Part shown: one piece after another, positions 45,339-58,093 of the stretch | Layout: every line of letters begins with the position of its first letter | How positions within the stretch are numbered: position 1 is the first letter of the stretch | Source of the DNA: Pardosa pseudoannulata | Lineage: Eukaryota; Arthropoda; Arachnida; Araneae; Lycosidae | DNA: 64,000 nt | Assembly (NCBI GenBank): GCA_032207245.1 | Contig: CM063509.1 | Coordinates: forward strand, 3,866,297 to 3,930,296 | Direction of reading: 5' to 3' | Notes under the pieces: generated by a model | Databases searched by the model: none | Told to the model about the DNA's origin: nothing | The model's input: the letters and a program-made list of their open reading frames with translations, nothing else | Position numbers and translations under genes: made by a program

Positions 45339-46519
45339 GGTACAGATGCATTATAGCCGCCAGGCTTTTTTCTCGCCAAACTTGGCGATTTTGTGTGGCA
45401 AACTTGGCAATTTTTGGGGCGATGACTAGTTTGCTGTATTTGCCCTAACTTTTAGGTGAATATGGAAGCTATTGGTGCACGTGATTTTTGACATCATTAC
45501 CCGGCTACCTATGCAAATTTTCTGTTCTAAATATTCTTTTCGTTCAAGACTTGGATTAGTAGGTTGTCTCGTAGGTAGGTAAGTTATTTTTGGTATTTAG
45601 TTATGGCGGATGTTCTTATTTCGGTTTTAACTATTTGTAGCATTGTGAAGAAATATCAGGAAATTATTAGATCTGAGGTTGGATTTGCATTTCATTCAAA
45701 ACGGCACGTTTGTGAGGATGGTGGAATTCCGAATTTCAGTTTTTTATGTATTTGGTTAAAGGGATTTAGTTAATTTAGTTATGACAAGTAAAGTTACTTC
45801 GGTTTTGAAATTGTTAATAAATATCAAAATATTCTAAATCAAACAAGAAGTTTTGGTTTGGAACATTTTGTTTTTGTTGTTATCATTTTGTGGGATTTAG
45901 TTAATTTAATTATGACGAGTAAATTATTTCTGTTTTGAAATTGTTAAAAAATATCAAAATATTCTAAATCATACAAGATGTTTGGGTTTGGAACATTTTG
46001 TTTTTGTTCTTATCATTTTCTGGGATTTAGTTAAGACGGGTGCAATTATTTCGTTTTTGAAATAGTTAAAATGTATCAGGATATTCTAAGTTAATTGGTT
46101 TGGAACATTTTTATTTTGTTCTTTGTACAAGGGGGGGTGAGGGGGAACCCCCCCTCACATGTTAGATTCTTCATAATATTACTGCTTATTAAAATGATAT
46201 ATATTGTGTTTACTCTGTTAACACATAAATATTACTAATCTGTTATTTTTTGAAAAATATAAAAAATGATGATTATTATGCTAATTTTATTTTAATAATA
46301 CTTTAAATTGTTAATCTGTTGTTTCCTTTTAAAGTTTAGTTTTGTTAATGTGTTTCAAATATGCCACGTGACCGCCGCTATGTTGTTTTTGGTGATCTTT
46401 CGGAAAACACGCACCGCCGCCATGTTTTTCTACTTGGAGACTTTTCAAATTGTGCATTTTTCTGTTGGTCGCCAAAAAAACATGGCTGACAAGACCGGCG
46501 ACTATAATGCATCTGTTCC
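45339..46519 (+). mobile_element. Non-autonomous DNA element T1, 1181 bp, 8-bp TSD
   Basis: The 23-base ends (45339-45361 and 46497-46519; outward GGWACAGATGCATTATAG) are inverted repeats with two mismatches, flanked by TTTTTTAA at 45331-45338 and 46520-46527. Unit A lacks it near 24670. The interior has at least three tandem copies of an about 125-bp unit starting GGATTTAGTTAATTTAG (45768, 45893, 46021). It also has a hairpin of seven G and seven C around 46132-46160, and GCCGCCATGTTTTT/TCGCCAAAA words near the right end. No transposase recognised; superfamily unassigned. Confidence 0.85.
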
Positions 46520-47274
46520 TTTTTTAATTATTATTATTTGGGAGAAGCAAAGAATAAATTGGACACTGGTAAACTTTAGTGATTGTTTCAAATTAGTGCA
46601 TAAAACATTTTATGTTATGTAATCTTTGACTTATTCAACTCGTTCTAAATAAAGAACATTATGTTTATGAAGTGTTGGAAACTGATTTGACAAATGAGTA
46701 AAATTTAAGAAGTCTTAACAATCCAAATTAATCTTATTACTGTTTCCAGGGATTTAGTAACTGTTTTATTTAAATAAAAGAAATTTCAATTTTGGTTCAG
46801 AAATATTTGTGAAGCTCTTAGAAAGTAAATTAAAAGAAATGTTACACATAATAGAAAACAATCATCATTCAGAGACAATCTTTAATGAAAAATTCATTGT
46901 GACATGAATTTAGGAGTTCAACTTTCATAAGTATTAAGATTTCCAAAGGTGAAGCAGGTACTGAGATTCCTAAGGAATTTTATTTAGTCATCAAAGATTC
47001 TGAAGGATGTCAGTTCTTTGTTTACTTTCGATTTAACTATAAGCCTTAACTATATTGAAAAATGAATAAAGCAACATTTAGTAGTTTTACACGTAGTAAA
47101 TGACATATATAATACTCCTCTTTAAAAGAAAAATATTAAATATTTATGAAGCATTATTACCAGTTAGTCACTGAAAATAATTTTTAAAAATTAGGAACAG
47201 TCTTTCCTGGACTTTCCCATGTACACATAAAAGAAATTAGTTTAATATTGCAATATTTTGAGGACATATGATAT
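46520..47274. other. No gene seen (unit B spacer)
   Basis: Colinear with unit A to about 47215. AT-rich, non-coding. Confidence 0.5.
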
Positions 47275-47500
47275 TCTCTTATTTAGTTTGCACTATCCAA
47301 TTACAAAATAATGGAATGTACTTAGATTAAAATTAATATATTTAATTTTAGGTAATAAGTGTGTAGACTATACTAGATAGATAAGATGTTAATTCTTATA
47401 ACAAATTATTCTATGTATATTGCAGAAAACATAAAAGCAACAATTAAAATTGGTATTCAGAAAAAAATCTGATTTTTTCTCAATCTTAATGATGGCATAC
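47275..47500 (+). mobile_element. hAT-derived element fragment
   Basis: TTTAGTTTGCACTATCCAAT through AAAATCTGATTTTTTCTCAATC matches the right third of 42670-43479 (43218-43475). The outer terminus and left part are missing. Confidence 0.65.
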
Positions 47501-49800
47501 CATGTTGAATTAACTAGAAAAATAAGATTTTATTACCTACCATATCAGATTTTAACAACTCTCGAAACTGATTATAAAATTAACCCTTCTAATTTGTTGT
47601 CCTCTCCACCTTACTTTATGTAATTTTATGATTATGCATAATATGTCATGCCTGAGTGTTTCGCAATTGCTAATATTTAGACAATAAATATTATAAAAAA
47701 TTACAAACATTAATATTTTTTTAATATATTTAGATAAATTAAGTCCAATAAATGAATCAAATTAATTTCTTTTACATATACACAGAAAAAAATTATCATT
47801 TCCTCAATTATTAACTGACAAAATAAAAATTATTTTAATTACAAAATTGCATTTAAAAATGAAATTTTTAAAAAATAGTATGTTGAAAATTTGGTATTTG
47901 GGCAAATCCCTAATCCATACATCAAAATCACACAGATTTCACCACAGAATCTTACATAATTTTTAAAAAAAATGGGCTATAATATTTAACACTAGTAACA
48001 GAATTAAACTTTGGAATGCATATTTATTCTGGTCTATTTAAAATTAATTTTCCTCTATATTCTAATATACTAAAGATTCTAAAAATATTAACCCTCCCTT
48101 TTGGGGCCTTAATAAATATTCATTTTTTATGATCAATTAGTATTCAATGACAACGATTTGCCTCTTTTTTCTATACTTTTGGGTATCAATAAAAGAATGA
48201 TTTCATTGCAATATTAAATAATAAGTCTTATTATTTTGTATATGTAATACAAAATCAAATTATCATGTACTTGTAATCAAAAATAACATTCTCAAAAAAA
48301 AAAAAAAAAAACCAAATTAACAATTTCTCAGTTTAATATCTTTGAGTTCCTTGCTAATGGCGTATCTTTCTGACAAATACCATACACTCGGCCTATTATT
48401 CTTTATGAAATTTTTATTCACTAAACGTTTATCCCATTGATCTGAGCTGAGAATCTTATATATTTTGACATTTGAATCTTATATATTTAAAACATTAATA
48501 CTAGAACACACAGTTTAACTTTGAAGTATATCACTTATCTACTTAAAATTACATTTTGTTTTCCATACTTGTCAAAACTTTTATAAACTGACATCTGAAA
48601 AACTTCATTACAAATATCGAGATTAGTGGATTTTTAAAAGCACAAGTAATTGTGAAAACTAATTGTAAATATTAAATGTTTCATACATTCTTTATATGTA
48701 ATAAAACATATTAGATAATTTTTAAATAAAATATCATTTTAGAACACAAGTCTAACCTAAATTTCTATTTTAATATATATTTAGCCTTATCAATAAAATA
48801 TTTTAAAATTATTAAACTGACTCACTTAGCTCTAATTATTAAGAAAATTGATATTTTTTCAGTATTCCAAATTTTTTAAAAAGTATTACTTACGGCTATA
48901 ACTCTTCTTTTACTTTTAAACACATTTATTTTATAACACAATACAAAGATTAAGTAGGGATATTTACAGGATAAAGTTGTAGAGTACAATTCACAATAAA
49001 TATAAAATTACTCTTGTAGTAACAACACACTAGATAACGTGTTATTAAGTCTATGGTAGTAAACGATGTGAACTTTCGTGTTTTCTCCGGAAGTTTACTA
49101 AGCGGTATTGATCACTGATTGGTCGAATTCAAAAGACCGCCCAGAATAGAATATATCGATACATTTCGATTTGGAACTGTCAATCGTCAATAGAATACCG
49201 GAAAAGAGCAGATTAGTAACGATTATTATTAATTTGCTGACAACGGAAAATAATAATTTTTTTTATTTACCTTGCAGGAAAAATTTCCAAGTGAAGGTAA
49301 ATTTTCTGAGGACTCCTTTCACGTCAAATTTGTTTTCTCCAAATTTAGGTGCTTGATTCCATTTATTTTGTTGATTGTATCATTTTCTAAAAGTCTTTGT
49401 AGTAATAAACAATTATAAGTTATAAGTATAATTATTTTATTTCTTTATTGTTTATTTTTCTGTTCTATGTGCAATACATGTGGTATTTTTTAGGGAAGGT
49501 ACGAAGTTTAAGGCACTGGTGACAAAATACAAACTTGTACTCTTACTACGAAATACAGAAGAAAAATATATATATATATGCTTTGTCTGTAGAATATACT
49601 CTGTAGAATAACTTACGGAGGCCTACGAGGGTATGGTGCAACTGGATTCTGTGAGCCGAGCGCTCTAATCCAGTAAGCATAAAAGAGACAACGAGCGCAA
49701 TAATGAACAGCTAAAAGAGAAAAGAGATAGTATGATGTATTCGTGAGTTCAAAACACAAAAATCTAGAGAGTAGAAAGTTTAGAGATAGAAAACACAAAA
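47501..49800. other. No gene seen; AT-rich DNA to the Tc1-like relic
   Basis: Bases 48206-49065 are the end of unit B. Bases 49066-49560 have mixed composition with no recognised element. A short AT repeat lies at 49568-49580. Short open frames (49171-49356, 49613-49798) are unrecognised. Confidence 0.5.
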
Positions 49801-50723
49801 TATTTTTCTGGCGACGGACATCATTGCACGGGCGTTGTCCTGTTGGAACATTTCATTTCCAGGTGGAAAAACAGAAGCCATGTAAGGATGCAACTGATCC
49901 GCAATGATGTTCAGATACCCTGTAGCATTCATGGTCTGCTCTACCACCACCACGGGTCAAAGAGACGCAAAAGAGAACGTCTCCCAAAGCCTAATACCGC
50001 CTACTGTACGGCCTAATAATGACCTACTGTATACTGAAGGAGCAACTGTTCGCCTGGAAGACGAAAGTATCTGGACACGGTCGTTGGCGTGGTGAACGAC
50101 AAACCGTGATTCATCTGACCAGGCAACTCTCTCTCACTGATCCATGTACCAGTCGCGATGCTCGGGGACCCAGCGTAGGTGCAGTTGGCGATGACGCTTG
50201 GTCAGCAAAGGCACACGAGTGGGACGTTTGCTGCGTAGCCCCCTATCCAACAGTGTCCGCTAAACAGTGTGCTCCGATACTAATCTACTTGGCCCAGCAT
50301 TACACTGGGTTGTCAGCTGAGCCACTGTCTGACTCGACTCAGGTTTTGCTTCCCCATGCGAGACAGTCTCAGACGACCTTTTTCTTGGATAGCGTGTGGA
50401 TGTCCAACATCCTGTCCGTCTACTGCTGGTTTCACCATCATTCATCCACTTTGCATAAGTATTAACAACTGTAGATAGCGAACAACCCACGAGTCGTGCA
50501 GTTTCGGAAGTACTTGTTCCGAGTCATTACAATCTGCCCTCTGTCGAAATCGTTTAGATCCGCAGCCTTTCCCATGACACACAGAAGTAAGTGAAAGAAG
50601 GATTCTTCAGACTCTCCAGCTGCAGTTTAATACCACTTCCACCTGATAACGTGCCTTCCACGTCATCCAGGCGAGTTCATTGCAAAATGTAGGGTAGTCA
50701 TAATGGTTTGGCTCTTGAGTGTA

Positions 50724-50725
<2 letters not shown>
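49800..50725 (-). pseudogene. Tc1-like transposase, 3'-truncated and frameshifted
   Basis: From the ATG at 50575 (minus) it reads MGKAADLNDFDRGQIVMTR. Then, across frameshifts, it gives a helix-turn-helix region (GCSLSTVVNTYAKWMNDGET at 50430-50490), a second HTH part (NAGPSRLVSEHTVRR), WSDESRF-type and QDNARA-type DDE pieces (about 50095 and 49830). This order is that of Tc1 transposases. The product ends at about 49800 before the last catalytic residue. At the right, CATAATGGTTTGGCTCTTGAGTG followed by TA at about 50721 looks like the element's terminal inverted repeat; the other end is absent. Confidence 0.82.
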
Positions 50726-50759
<34 letters not shown>

Positions 50760-50760
50760 G
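50726..50760. repeat. (TACA)n/(TA)n microsatellite at the right-arm breakpoint
   Basis: ACATACATACATATATATAT... The inverted-arm homology begins immediately to its right. Confidence 0.9.
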
Positions 50761-50799
50761 TAGAATGTCCATATAATTTAAAAATACTGTAGTCATCAC

Positions 50800-51335
50800 A
50801 GTAAAGCAATTATTAAATGGAGTAGCCGAGTAAATGGATGCAGACGTTCACTTACAAAAAGACTTTTATTTTGAACATAAAATGACACTCAACACACAAA
50901 TCCTCATTGAGAAAAAGAACATAAAACACACAAATATTTTGAAGATATTGTTTACATCGCGATCTTAAAGGAAAAAGCAACGAAATCTGTGTGCCAGACC
51001 TTTTATTAACTATTAGAAGGGGTGTGGCTCCAGGAATGATGTCATTCCGGAAACCATGCAATGATGTCTCTTTAATTATTTCTAGTTTATTCTAGAATAT
51101 ATAGGTCTTCTACAATACCCGGAAAAAAATGAATCGAGTGGGCTGCCATTATAAATTCAAGCTGACAGGAAATGAGTGTTTGCCGCCATTAATATGAAAA
51201 ATGTGAATTTAGAATTTGTTAAGAGGAAATGTGGATTTTCAGTGGAAAGCCGAAAACTTTTAAATTAGTATTTTACTATAATAGAATTTTACTATTACAC
51301 ACACATTCGCCCATAGAAATATATATAGTATTACA
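50800..51335 (-). repeat. LTR-like sequence (right-arm copy of 14923-15430)
   Basis: Reverse complement of the left-arm LTR: starts TGTAATAC at 51335 and ends about 50800, where the terminal TTTACA has become TTTACT. Shared by both arms. Confidence 0.55.
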
Positions 51336-52064
51336 AATATTCTTTGATAGAAAATTGTAAATTCCTAAATTATTATACTGAATGACATTTTTCCAGAATA
51401 ATTTTTTCATCTTTAAAAATCTGATTATTTAGTGCCCATTATAGACAACATGATGTAGAGCTTATAATGGCAAAAACTAATTTTAAAAACTTAAATCAAA
51501 AACTAAAAAAGATGAAAATAAAAATATTGGCAATTAAAAATAACAAACAAATAGAAAATCAAAATTAAAACTCGTCAAAAAAGTAAACAAAATATCAGAA
51601 ATGATGCAAAAAATTAATTTAAAAATTTAAAACAACAAAAACAAACAAAAATGATAATATAAAATCTATAATTCAAGTAACAAAACATACAAAGGAAAAA
51701 ATAACTCAATATTATCAAAATTGTACATAAAATAATGCAAAAAATGCCCAAGATACAAACAAAATTACTTGAATAGTTTTAGTTTATATATTAGTGATTA
51801 GATAGCATTAGTAAACCATGTAATTTTATGTAATCCACTGAAACCCCTCAAAATTAAATATTTACCAAATTAAAATTTACAAAAAAATATTTACAAAATT
51901 AAATATTTGAACACATTACACTACACCCCATCCCCAAAAACGTAATTTTCAGATATCAAATGGTAACAGATCAAACACTGAAATTTGCTTTTTAAAATTG
52001 AAGGATGTTTAGCAGATTCCAAAAAGTCTTACTTATTCAAGAATTTTAATGTTTATGATCCCAT
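51336..52064 (-). repeat. Dispersed repeat R1 (right-arm copy) and flank
   Basis: Reverse complement of 14220-14922; no coding content. Confidence 0.7.
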
Positions 52065-52068
52065 TTAA

Positions 52069-52378
52069 CCCATCCACCGGCCAACCTGTCCACCTTTTCC
52101 CTTTCTAAACAGTCACCCTTTTCGTAAATTCCAGACGGAACTTACCGTAACATACTAGAGTTGCTGGTTTAAAAGTTGTCAGGCTACTTTTAAATTATTT
52201 TCCCTGCAAGGTAAAGGAGTTCTGTTACGCAAAATTAGTTTCTTTCATTTATTATCACTTTGCAATACTTTTTTTCCTTAAAAGTGTGTTATACGAGTGC
52301 CAACGAGAAGGGGTCGACAGGTCCGTTTTCGAACAGGAATTCGCTGTCGAACCCCCGTCGACGAGTCCTTTCAATGGG
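52069..52378. mobile_element. piggyBac-like MITE, 310 bp (copy 3)
   Basis: TTAA at 52065-52068 and 52379-52382; interior matches 29799-30110. The left arm keeps the empty site (around 14225-14245, TTAAATATTAAATGAG on the plus strand) with a single TTAA, so the insertion followed the arm duplication. Confidence 0.9.
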
Positions 52379-52563
52379 TTAAGGTTTAATAATTAGTCAG
52401 ACTATTTTCTATATCATGGTTATGCTGTATTACTACTCTTCATTTTTGGGAATAGTTGCATTATAGACGTTGGTCCCAACCGCCATGTTTTTTTTGGCGA
52501 CCAACAGAAAATCGCATGTTTTGAAAAATCACCAAGTAGAAAATCATGACGACAGTACACGTT

Positions 52564-52606
<43 letters not shown>

Positions 52607-53361
52607 AAAAAAAAAATTGCAGCGGTCACATAACATATTTCAAATACAACATTAACAAGATGAATAACAGATTAGTAATATTTATGATATATATCAACAG
52701 AATAAACACAATATATAGCATTTAAATAAACACTAATATTATAAAAATCTAACATGTGAGGGGGGGTTACCCCCTTGTATAAAAAGAAATGCAATATAAA
52801 TTTAATAACAGATGGAAATTGGAAAGGGTAGCACCATAAACATTCTTCAACACTCCTACCTCCCTTAAAAAAACTTTGAAATAATTCTTTTTTACTGAAT
52901 ATGAAGAAAACAAATCGGAATACTGTTGTTCCCACACATTTGAAGTTTAGAATGAAATGCAAAACCCACCTCACACCTAAGAATATCCTGATACTTTTTA
53001 ACAATTTGAAAAATAGTAAGAACAAAATAACTTCACCCGCCATAGCTAAATTAACTAAATCCCAGAAAATAAGAATGAAAACAAAAATGTTCCAAACCAA
53101 AGCATCTTGTTTGATTTAGAATATACTGATGCTTTTTAACAATTTCAATAATAGTAAGAACTGAAATAACTTCACCCGTCATAACTAAATTAACTAAATC
53201 TCAGAAAATGATAAAAACAAAAAAGAAAAAATGCAACCTGACCTAGGGGACTGTAAACTAAGAGAACAGCTCAGATGCAAATTTCTCGAATAGTGCCGTT
53301 TACTGATGTCAGAAATCATGTGCACCAATGGGGTGAAAGAACACATTAGAGCTGCCATACC

Positions 53362-56300
53362 CGTGACCTTCGAGAACCAGGCCCCACAACTGTATTGTGA
53401 TGTCACTTAAGTGAGATTTCCCCCGTATAAACAAACTAATCCAAATCCCAAGAGCAGTACGGAAAATAGGGGCATTTACGTATTTTTATGCTTAAATTTA
53501 TATTATAACTTAACATTTTAGTAAAGGATTTCACGAAAAAGGTTAATGGTTAAAAAGAATTTTATCGTGCTATTTATAGAAAATTTTAAACAAGCCAAGT
53601 ATTTATAAATGAACACAGTATTACTTTAAGCATAATAAAAAAATAAGAAATTAAAATGCGAATTTAAAAACTTTTTTAAATTAACACACTGTGAAATATA
53701 TTAGTTTAACCATAAAAATTATTTTGTCAATTCTTCTCTGAATATTTGCTACCAACTGTAAAATTAAGTGAAAAAAAAAGGAAAATTTTCATAAAGAAAA
53801 TAACAGTACAACTAATTTTCAATTATTTTATTTCAGTGACACACAAGAAGTCATACAGAAATCATTTATTCAATTTGTTTTAACATACGTTAGAGCAAAA
53901 AATATTTTTACACACAAAACATTTTATTTAAAGGGAATTATGACAATGTTCCCAGTTTTCTTTTCGAAGATTTACATTTCTTAGAATGAGAGGCTAGAAT
54001 TGCATCTGAGTTTTTTTTCTTACAAAAATTATTTAACAATATATTTGTCACAGCTCATACAATTTTTTTTACAATTAAAGTGGATGCATGAGAATTTTCC
54101 CAAAACACATCTGTTTGAAGTAAGTCCCTCTCTTCTAATACCGATATTGTAAATTCAGTAGCTACATAACGATGATTCTGCATTTTAAGAAAGTCTAGTT
54201 CATTGTGAAAGCATAATTTATTTATAATAATGTAATTATACATTACTGCATTTACAATATGTTTGCGAGGAAACATTAGCCGGCCTCTATCTAAATTTTT
54301 TAAAAAGTCATACTCAACATTAATATTATGAGTTTTATCTAGCAGATGCAATTCTTTACATGACATACAAGATTCTTTTTTCAAAACGGAATATAGACAA
54401 TAACCTGCTATATAAATGATAACTGGAAAGTAGGGCTTTGCATTTTTAATATCTAATGGTAGTACACATATATCAGCATTGATATTTAAGAAATCACTAT
54501 TTTCAAAATCCCCAGTTTCAATTAAAAAATCTTTTATTTCAATTTCACCAAAAGCTTTAGTTTGTAGTGTTAGTTTTATTGCTGACTGCAATCTTAATTT
54601 GCTTTCACATTCAAACAGCTGTTGTAATATATTATATTGGCAACTTGCTAATTGCCTATAAAAGTCAAACCTAGCCTTTAAATCATCTGTTTGAAACTTT
54701 CCAGGTAAAATAAAATCAATATTTAATTCTTCTTTACAGTATTTGCTGATTTGAATAATGCCATTAACAGAACTTTTAGAGCTGCTTGCGTTTCTTTAGA
54801 AAACATACCTGTTGTGCAACACATCTTATCCCATTCATCTAGCCAATTCAAAAATTTGTCTAGAAAAATCATTTTGATATCACTTTCACTGAATGTTAAT
54901 GGGGTTTGGTAGTCATTATTTAATCTAGATCCTTTACTTATAAATTTGACATTAAATATATACCACCAAGTAAGAATTATTGTGATAAAATTTGAGGTGT
55001 CTTTGTAATGGCTTAATTTATGTTTATCGCCAAGTTCAATCAATGCCTGAACAACAAATTCATTAAATTTTTGTAAAACCAAATTAACATTTTGCCTCTC
55101 TAGATTTGTAGGGAAAAGTGCCTTAAAGCTTAATTTATATCCAAATTTAATTAATGAGTTACATTCTATTTCTTGTAGATCTTTTAGTGTATTTAAACAT
55201 GCTGTTTTAAAATTGTGAGGATTGTTTATATTAAAACCTTCATCAAAATCTGGGTAGTAAAAACATTTTTCAGAATATTTTTTGATTTAGCCAGTTGTTT
55301 CTAATGCATTTCAAAACATGAACACTATCAATAAGGTAAAATAGTGGCCTTTTGCTGTCTAGAGGGTGAGGATACACAAACTCAAAAAATTTTGCTGGAG
55401 AAGTAAAATTTGACATAGCTTTTAGATTAATAGAATTGTTATCTGTAATGACGCATAAAACATTAAAGCCTATTTCATCTAAACCTACAATTATTTTTTT
55501 GAGGAACAAATGCTACTCATCAGCCGTCAAAGTTTTAACAGGTAAGACATGAACAACATCCTTAAATATTTGATAGAACGCTTTTAATCATAAAAACATG
55601 AGCACTTGAAGCACAAGAATTAGTATTATAGCTTATACCTACGATATTACCTCCCTTATATTCAACATATTCTTTTAAATGGATCTCATCCAACATTAAT
55701 ATTACAAGTGTATCACAATTTTCTATGAGTGAAAAATTTTCCAGATATAATGCAAAAAGTTACAGTTAAATTGCTCTTTGGATTTTGAATGCCATTTTGG
55801 TAAGGAATATTTATAATGTTTGATTTTCTTATAAATCGATATGCCTGTGGAGCAATAGTGTGCAGTAAAGTTGAAAAAATTAAAGTTTCGGATCAGTATC
55901 TAAATGCATGTTTACTCTCACAAAGAAATGAAATCTGCTCAATCAAAAGCTTAATCATATCATTATTAATTATATCCTTACCTTCCAAAGAGTGTAAAGC
56001 ATTAATGATACTACAAATAATAGGATTTCCTCCATTTTTATTACCTAACTTACCCAATGCATTAAGAATATCAGTTAACTTATTTAAATTATTAATAGGG
56101 AAAGGAAAAGGAAATTTGTCTAACTTACTTAGTTCCAGATCTCCATCAAAAATCCTAATTTCCAGTTTATCATTAATAACAGCGGAATATTTAATTTTGG
56201 GTGCAGGATGAGAAGTCACACAAATTATCATTACCGATGACTCACATTCAATAACTGTCCAGTTTTTATCTAAACTTTTGGAGCATTCCATGAGTTCTTT

Positions 56301-57986
56301 AATCGAAGTAAAAGTTCTTGATTTATCATACTCTCTTTTATATTCGCAACTATCTTTAACAGCTCTCTGTATTAATTCCTCTTCAATTTTTGCCCTTTTA
56401 TCATCTCTGCTTTCTCTAGCTAATTTATTACAAAAGTGATACGATGGAAGATTAGGAAACTGAGAAGGAACAGCACCAGGAGACAGTCTATTAAAAGAAA
56501 AAGATGATTTACATTTAAGTACATTTCAAAGAATGTGATATAAAAACTATATTATCATACATTAGTTAAAATTCCTTAAAAACAAACCTATAAATTTATG
56601 AAATAAATGAATAATATGATATAATGTGATATGTGATAAATAAATAATATGACATAAAAACTATATTATCATACATTAGTTCCTTAAAAACAAATCTATA
56701 AATTTATGGAATAAATAAAAAATCTGGTAAAATTATTGATTTTTCTAGATAGTAAAATCATATATTTTTTAAAGGCACAATCTCCAGTTTTCATAATCTA
56801 AATTACAAAGGATAAACAATCCATATTAACTTTCAAAACATATGACACAATAATACTTGAGGTATATTTAAAATATAATCTATTTTATTTACCTTCTAAT
56901 TTTCAAGGGAGCTGCTATCACATGTTCAGTTTTTTCATCAACACCTTTAGCAGAAGTCAGAAAATCGGAATCTGTGAAGTGTAGTTCACAAACCTTAACA
57001 GAAAGAAAAATTAATTGATTATATGCATAAAATATATTGTATGCTTATATTAATAACTTAATATAAAATATTATAACAGGCATGAAAACAAGTCATAGGC
57101 TTGAAAATACTGATTTTACTGACCAAAATTGAAGAATTGAGGACCAAAATACTGATTTTTAAAACTACTGACCAAATTCAGTACAGTAATTGACAAATAA
57201 AAAGTTAAATTTTCGCACAACTACAGTGAAGTTCTAAGATGTGATATGGTCAAGACTCATAAAACCAAAATATATTTGAAAGGAAGGGGGTGATAAAATA
57301 CAAAAACATGCGAAAAACTAACTTTTCATCAAACGATGACTTCAATGGCTAAATTCTAAAAACTGCACAATACTGACCTATCTTAAAAAATACTGACAAT
57401 TTTTTTATCTCTGATATATGTAAATAACTTATACAAATATTGCTTAATATAGAGAAACATATTCTAATATTAGCTTAATGTAAAATACCACTTTATGTTT
57501 TGGTTTGGTTTTGATCAGGAAGGCTAACTTATGTTAATATTAATTTATGGTTATTACAAACACACACAATTATAAAGATATGAATAAAACTTTCAACAGC
57601 AAATGGACAAAGTTTAGAAGTAAAATAATAGTAAATTAACTTACCCTGCTATATTTTGAAGGGGTAAAATTCTCTCGCTTAATAGCAACTATCCACTTTT
57701 TTGACAATTCTTGAACTTTTGGGAAGCTGTAAACTTTAAACTTCGGTCTGTTTTTATAATTAGTGTTGCACAATGGTACAACACATGGACTATGCATTGT
57801 AAATTAAAAATAATCCATTTTTTCTAGATTGTAAGCGAAATTGCAAGTGCTAGTAAAGCACATGCACAGAAATCCGCCGGAGTATATCTCTCAAAGTATC
57901 CCACAGGTGCAGTTAGTGGATCTCGCTGAGCTGACGTCACAGCTAGGGAGAGATTCAGTTATGAGGCCTGGTTCTCGAAGGTCACG
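53362..57986 (-). mobile_element. P element (P/THAP9 superfamily), 4625 bp
   Basis: The ends are inverted repeats: 22 identical bases beginning CGTGACCTTCGAGAACCAGG, with similarity continuing to about 31 bases (two mismatches), close to the 31-bp TIR of Drosophila P. The flanking direct repeat is CCATACC (53355-53361, 57987-57993), 7 bp by strict matching against the usual 8. It is inserted in the right-arm T1 element; the left arm is unoccupied at 13310-13325. It carries a THAP-domain transposase gene with introns on the minus strand. Confidence 0.93.
53938..57797 (-). pseudogene. P-element (THAP9-like) transposase, three exons, decayed
   Basis: Exon 1 is 57645-57797, donor GTAAGT; exon 2 56893-56993, donor GTAAAT; exon 3 starts 56487. 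Exons 1-2 encode a THAP zinc finger: MHSPCVVPLC, KFKVYSFPKV, then CELHF give C-x4-C and C-x2-H with the expected Pro/Trp positions. Exon 3 begins LSPGAVPSQFPNLPSYHF, then a coiled region, then the RNase H-like catalytic part: VILMLDEIHLKEYVEYKGG (about 55670-55700), VLCVITDNNSINLKAMSNF, and LFYLIDSVHVLKCIRNNWL. The insertion-domain and C-terminal helices run to a TAA at 53938. In-frame stops at 55893 (TGA), 55513 (TAG) and 54055 (TGA), plus at least four frameshifts (about 55735, 55580, 55270, 54775), inactivate it. The reconstructed size is roughly 930 codons, similar to THAP9. The stops look like point mutations, so decay is moderate. Confidence 0.92.
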
Positions 57987-58093
57987 CCATACCCCACCAC
58001 CAAATACACCAACTTACTCATCCCCCCATTAAATCGCCAAAAGATTGCCAAATTTGACGACAAAAAACATGGCGTCTGTAATGCATCTGTACG

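Larger units (their letters stand above)
35548..49065. repeat. Direct segmental duplication, unit B
   Basis: Same-orientation copy of 18720-31790. B-only material: solo LTR 36018-36706 plus its 807-bp tandem duplication, hAT 38042-39234, TA-flanked element 39502-40975, hAT derivative 42670-43479, T1 element 45339-46519, and about 47215-48200. Each lies at a point where unit A is continuous or shows a single target copy. Confidence 0.9.
52449..58093 (-). mobile_element. T1 element (right-arm copy) interrupted by a P element
   Basis: Pieces 52449-53361 and 57987-58093 together equal the left-arm T1 element 13205-14167 in reverse complement. Both contain the GTTGCATTATAG and ATGCATCTGTAC ends. 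A long A-run (about 52568-52604) interrupts the left piece. Confidence 0.85.

Noticed and set aside
52470..52655. Lys-rich 61-aa open frame
   Set aside because: Produced by a long poly-A run within the T1 element.
55816..56211. 131-aa plus-strand open frame inside the P element
   Set aside because: Antisense of the conserved transposase frame; carries no recognisable motif.
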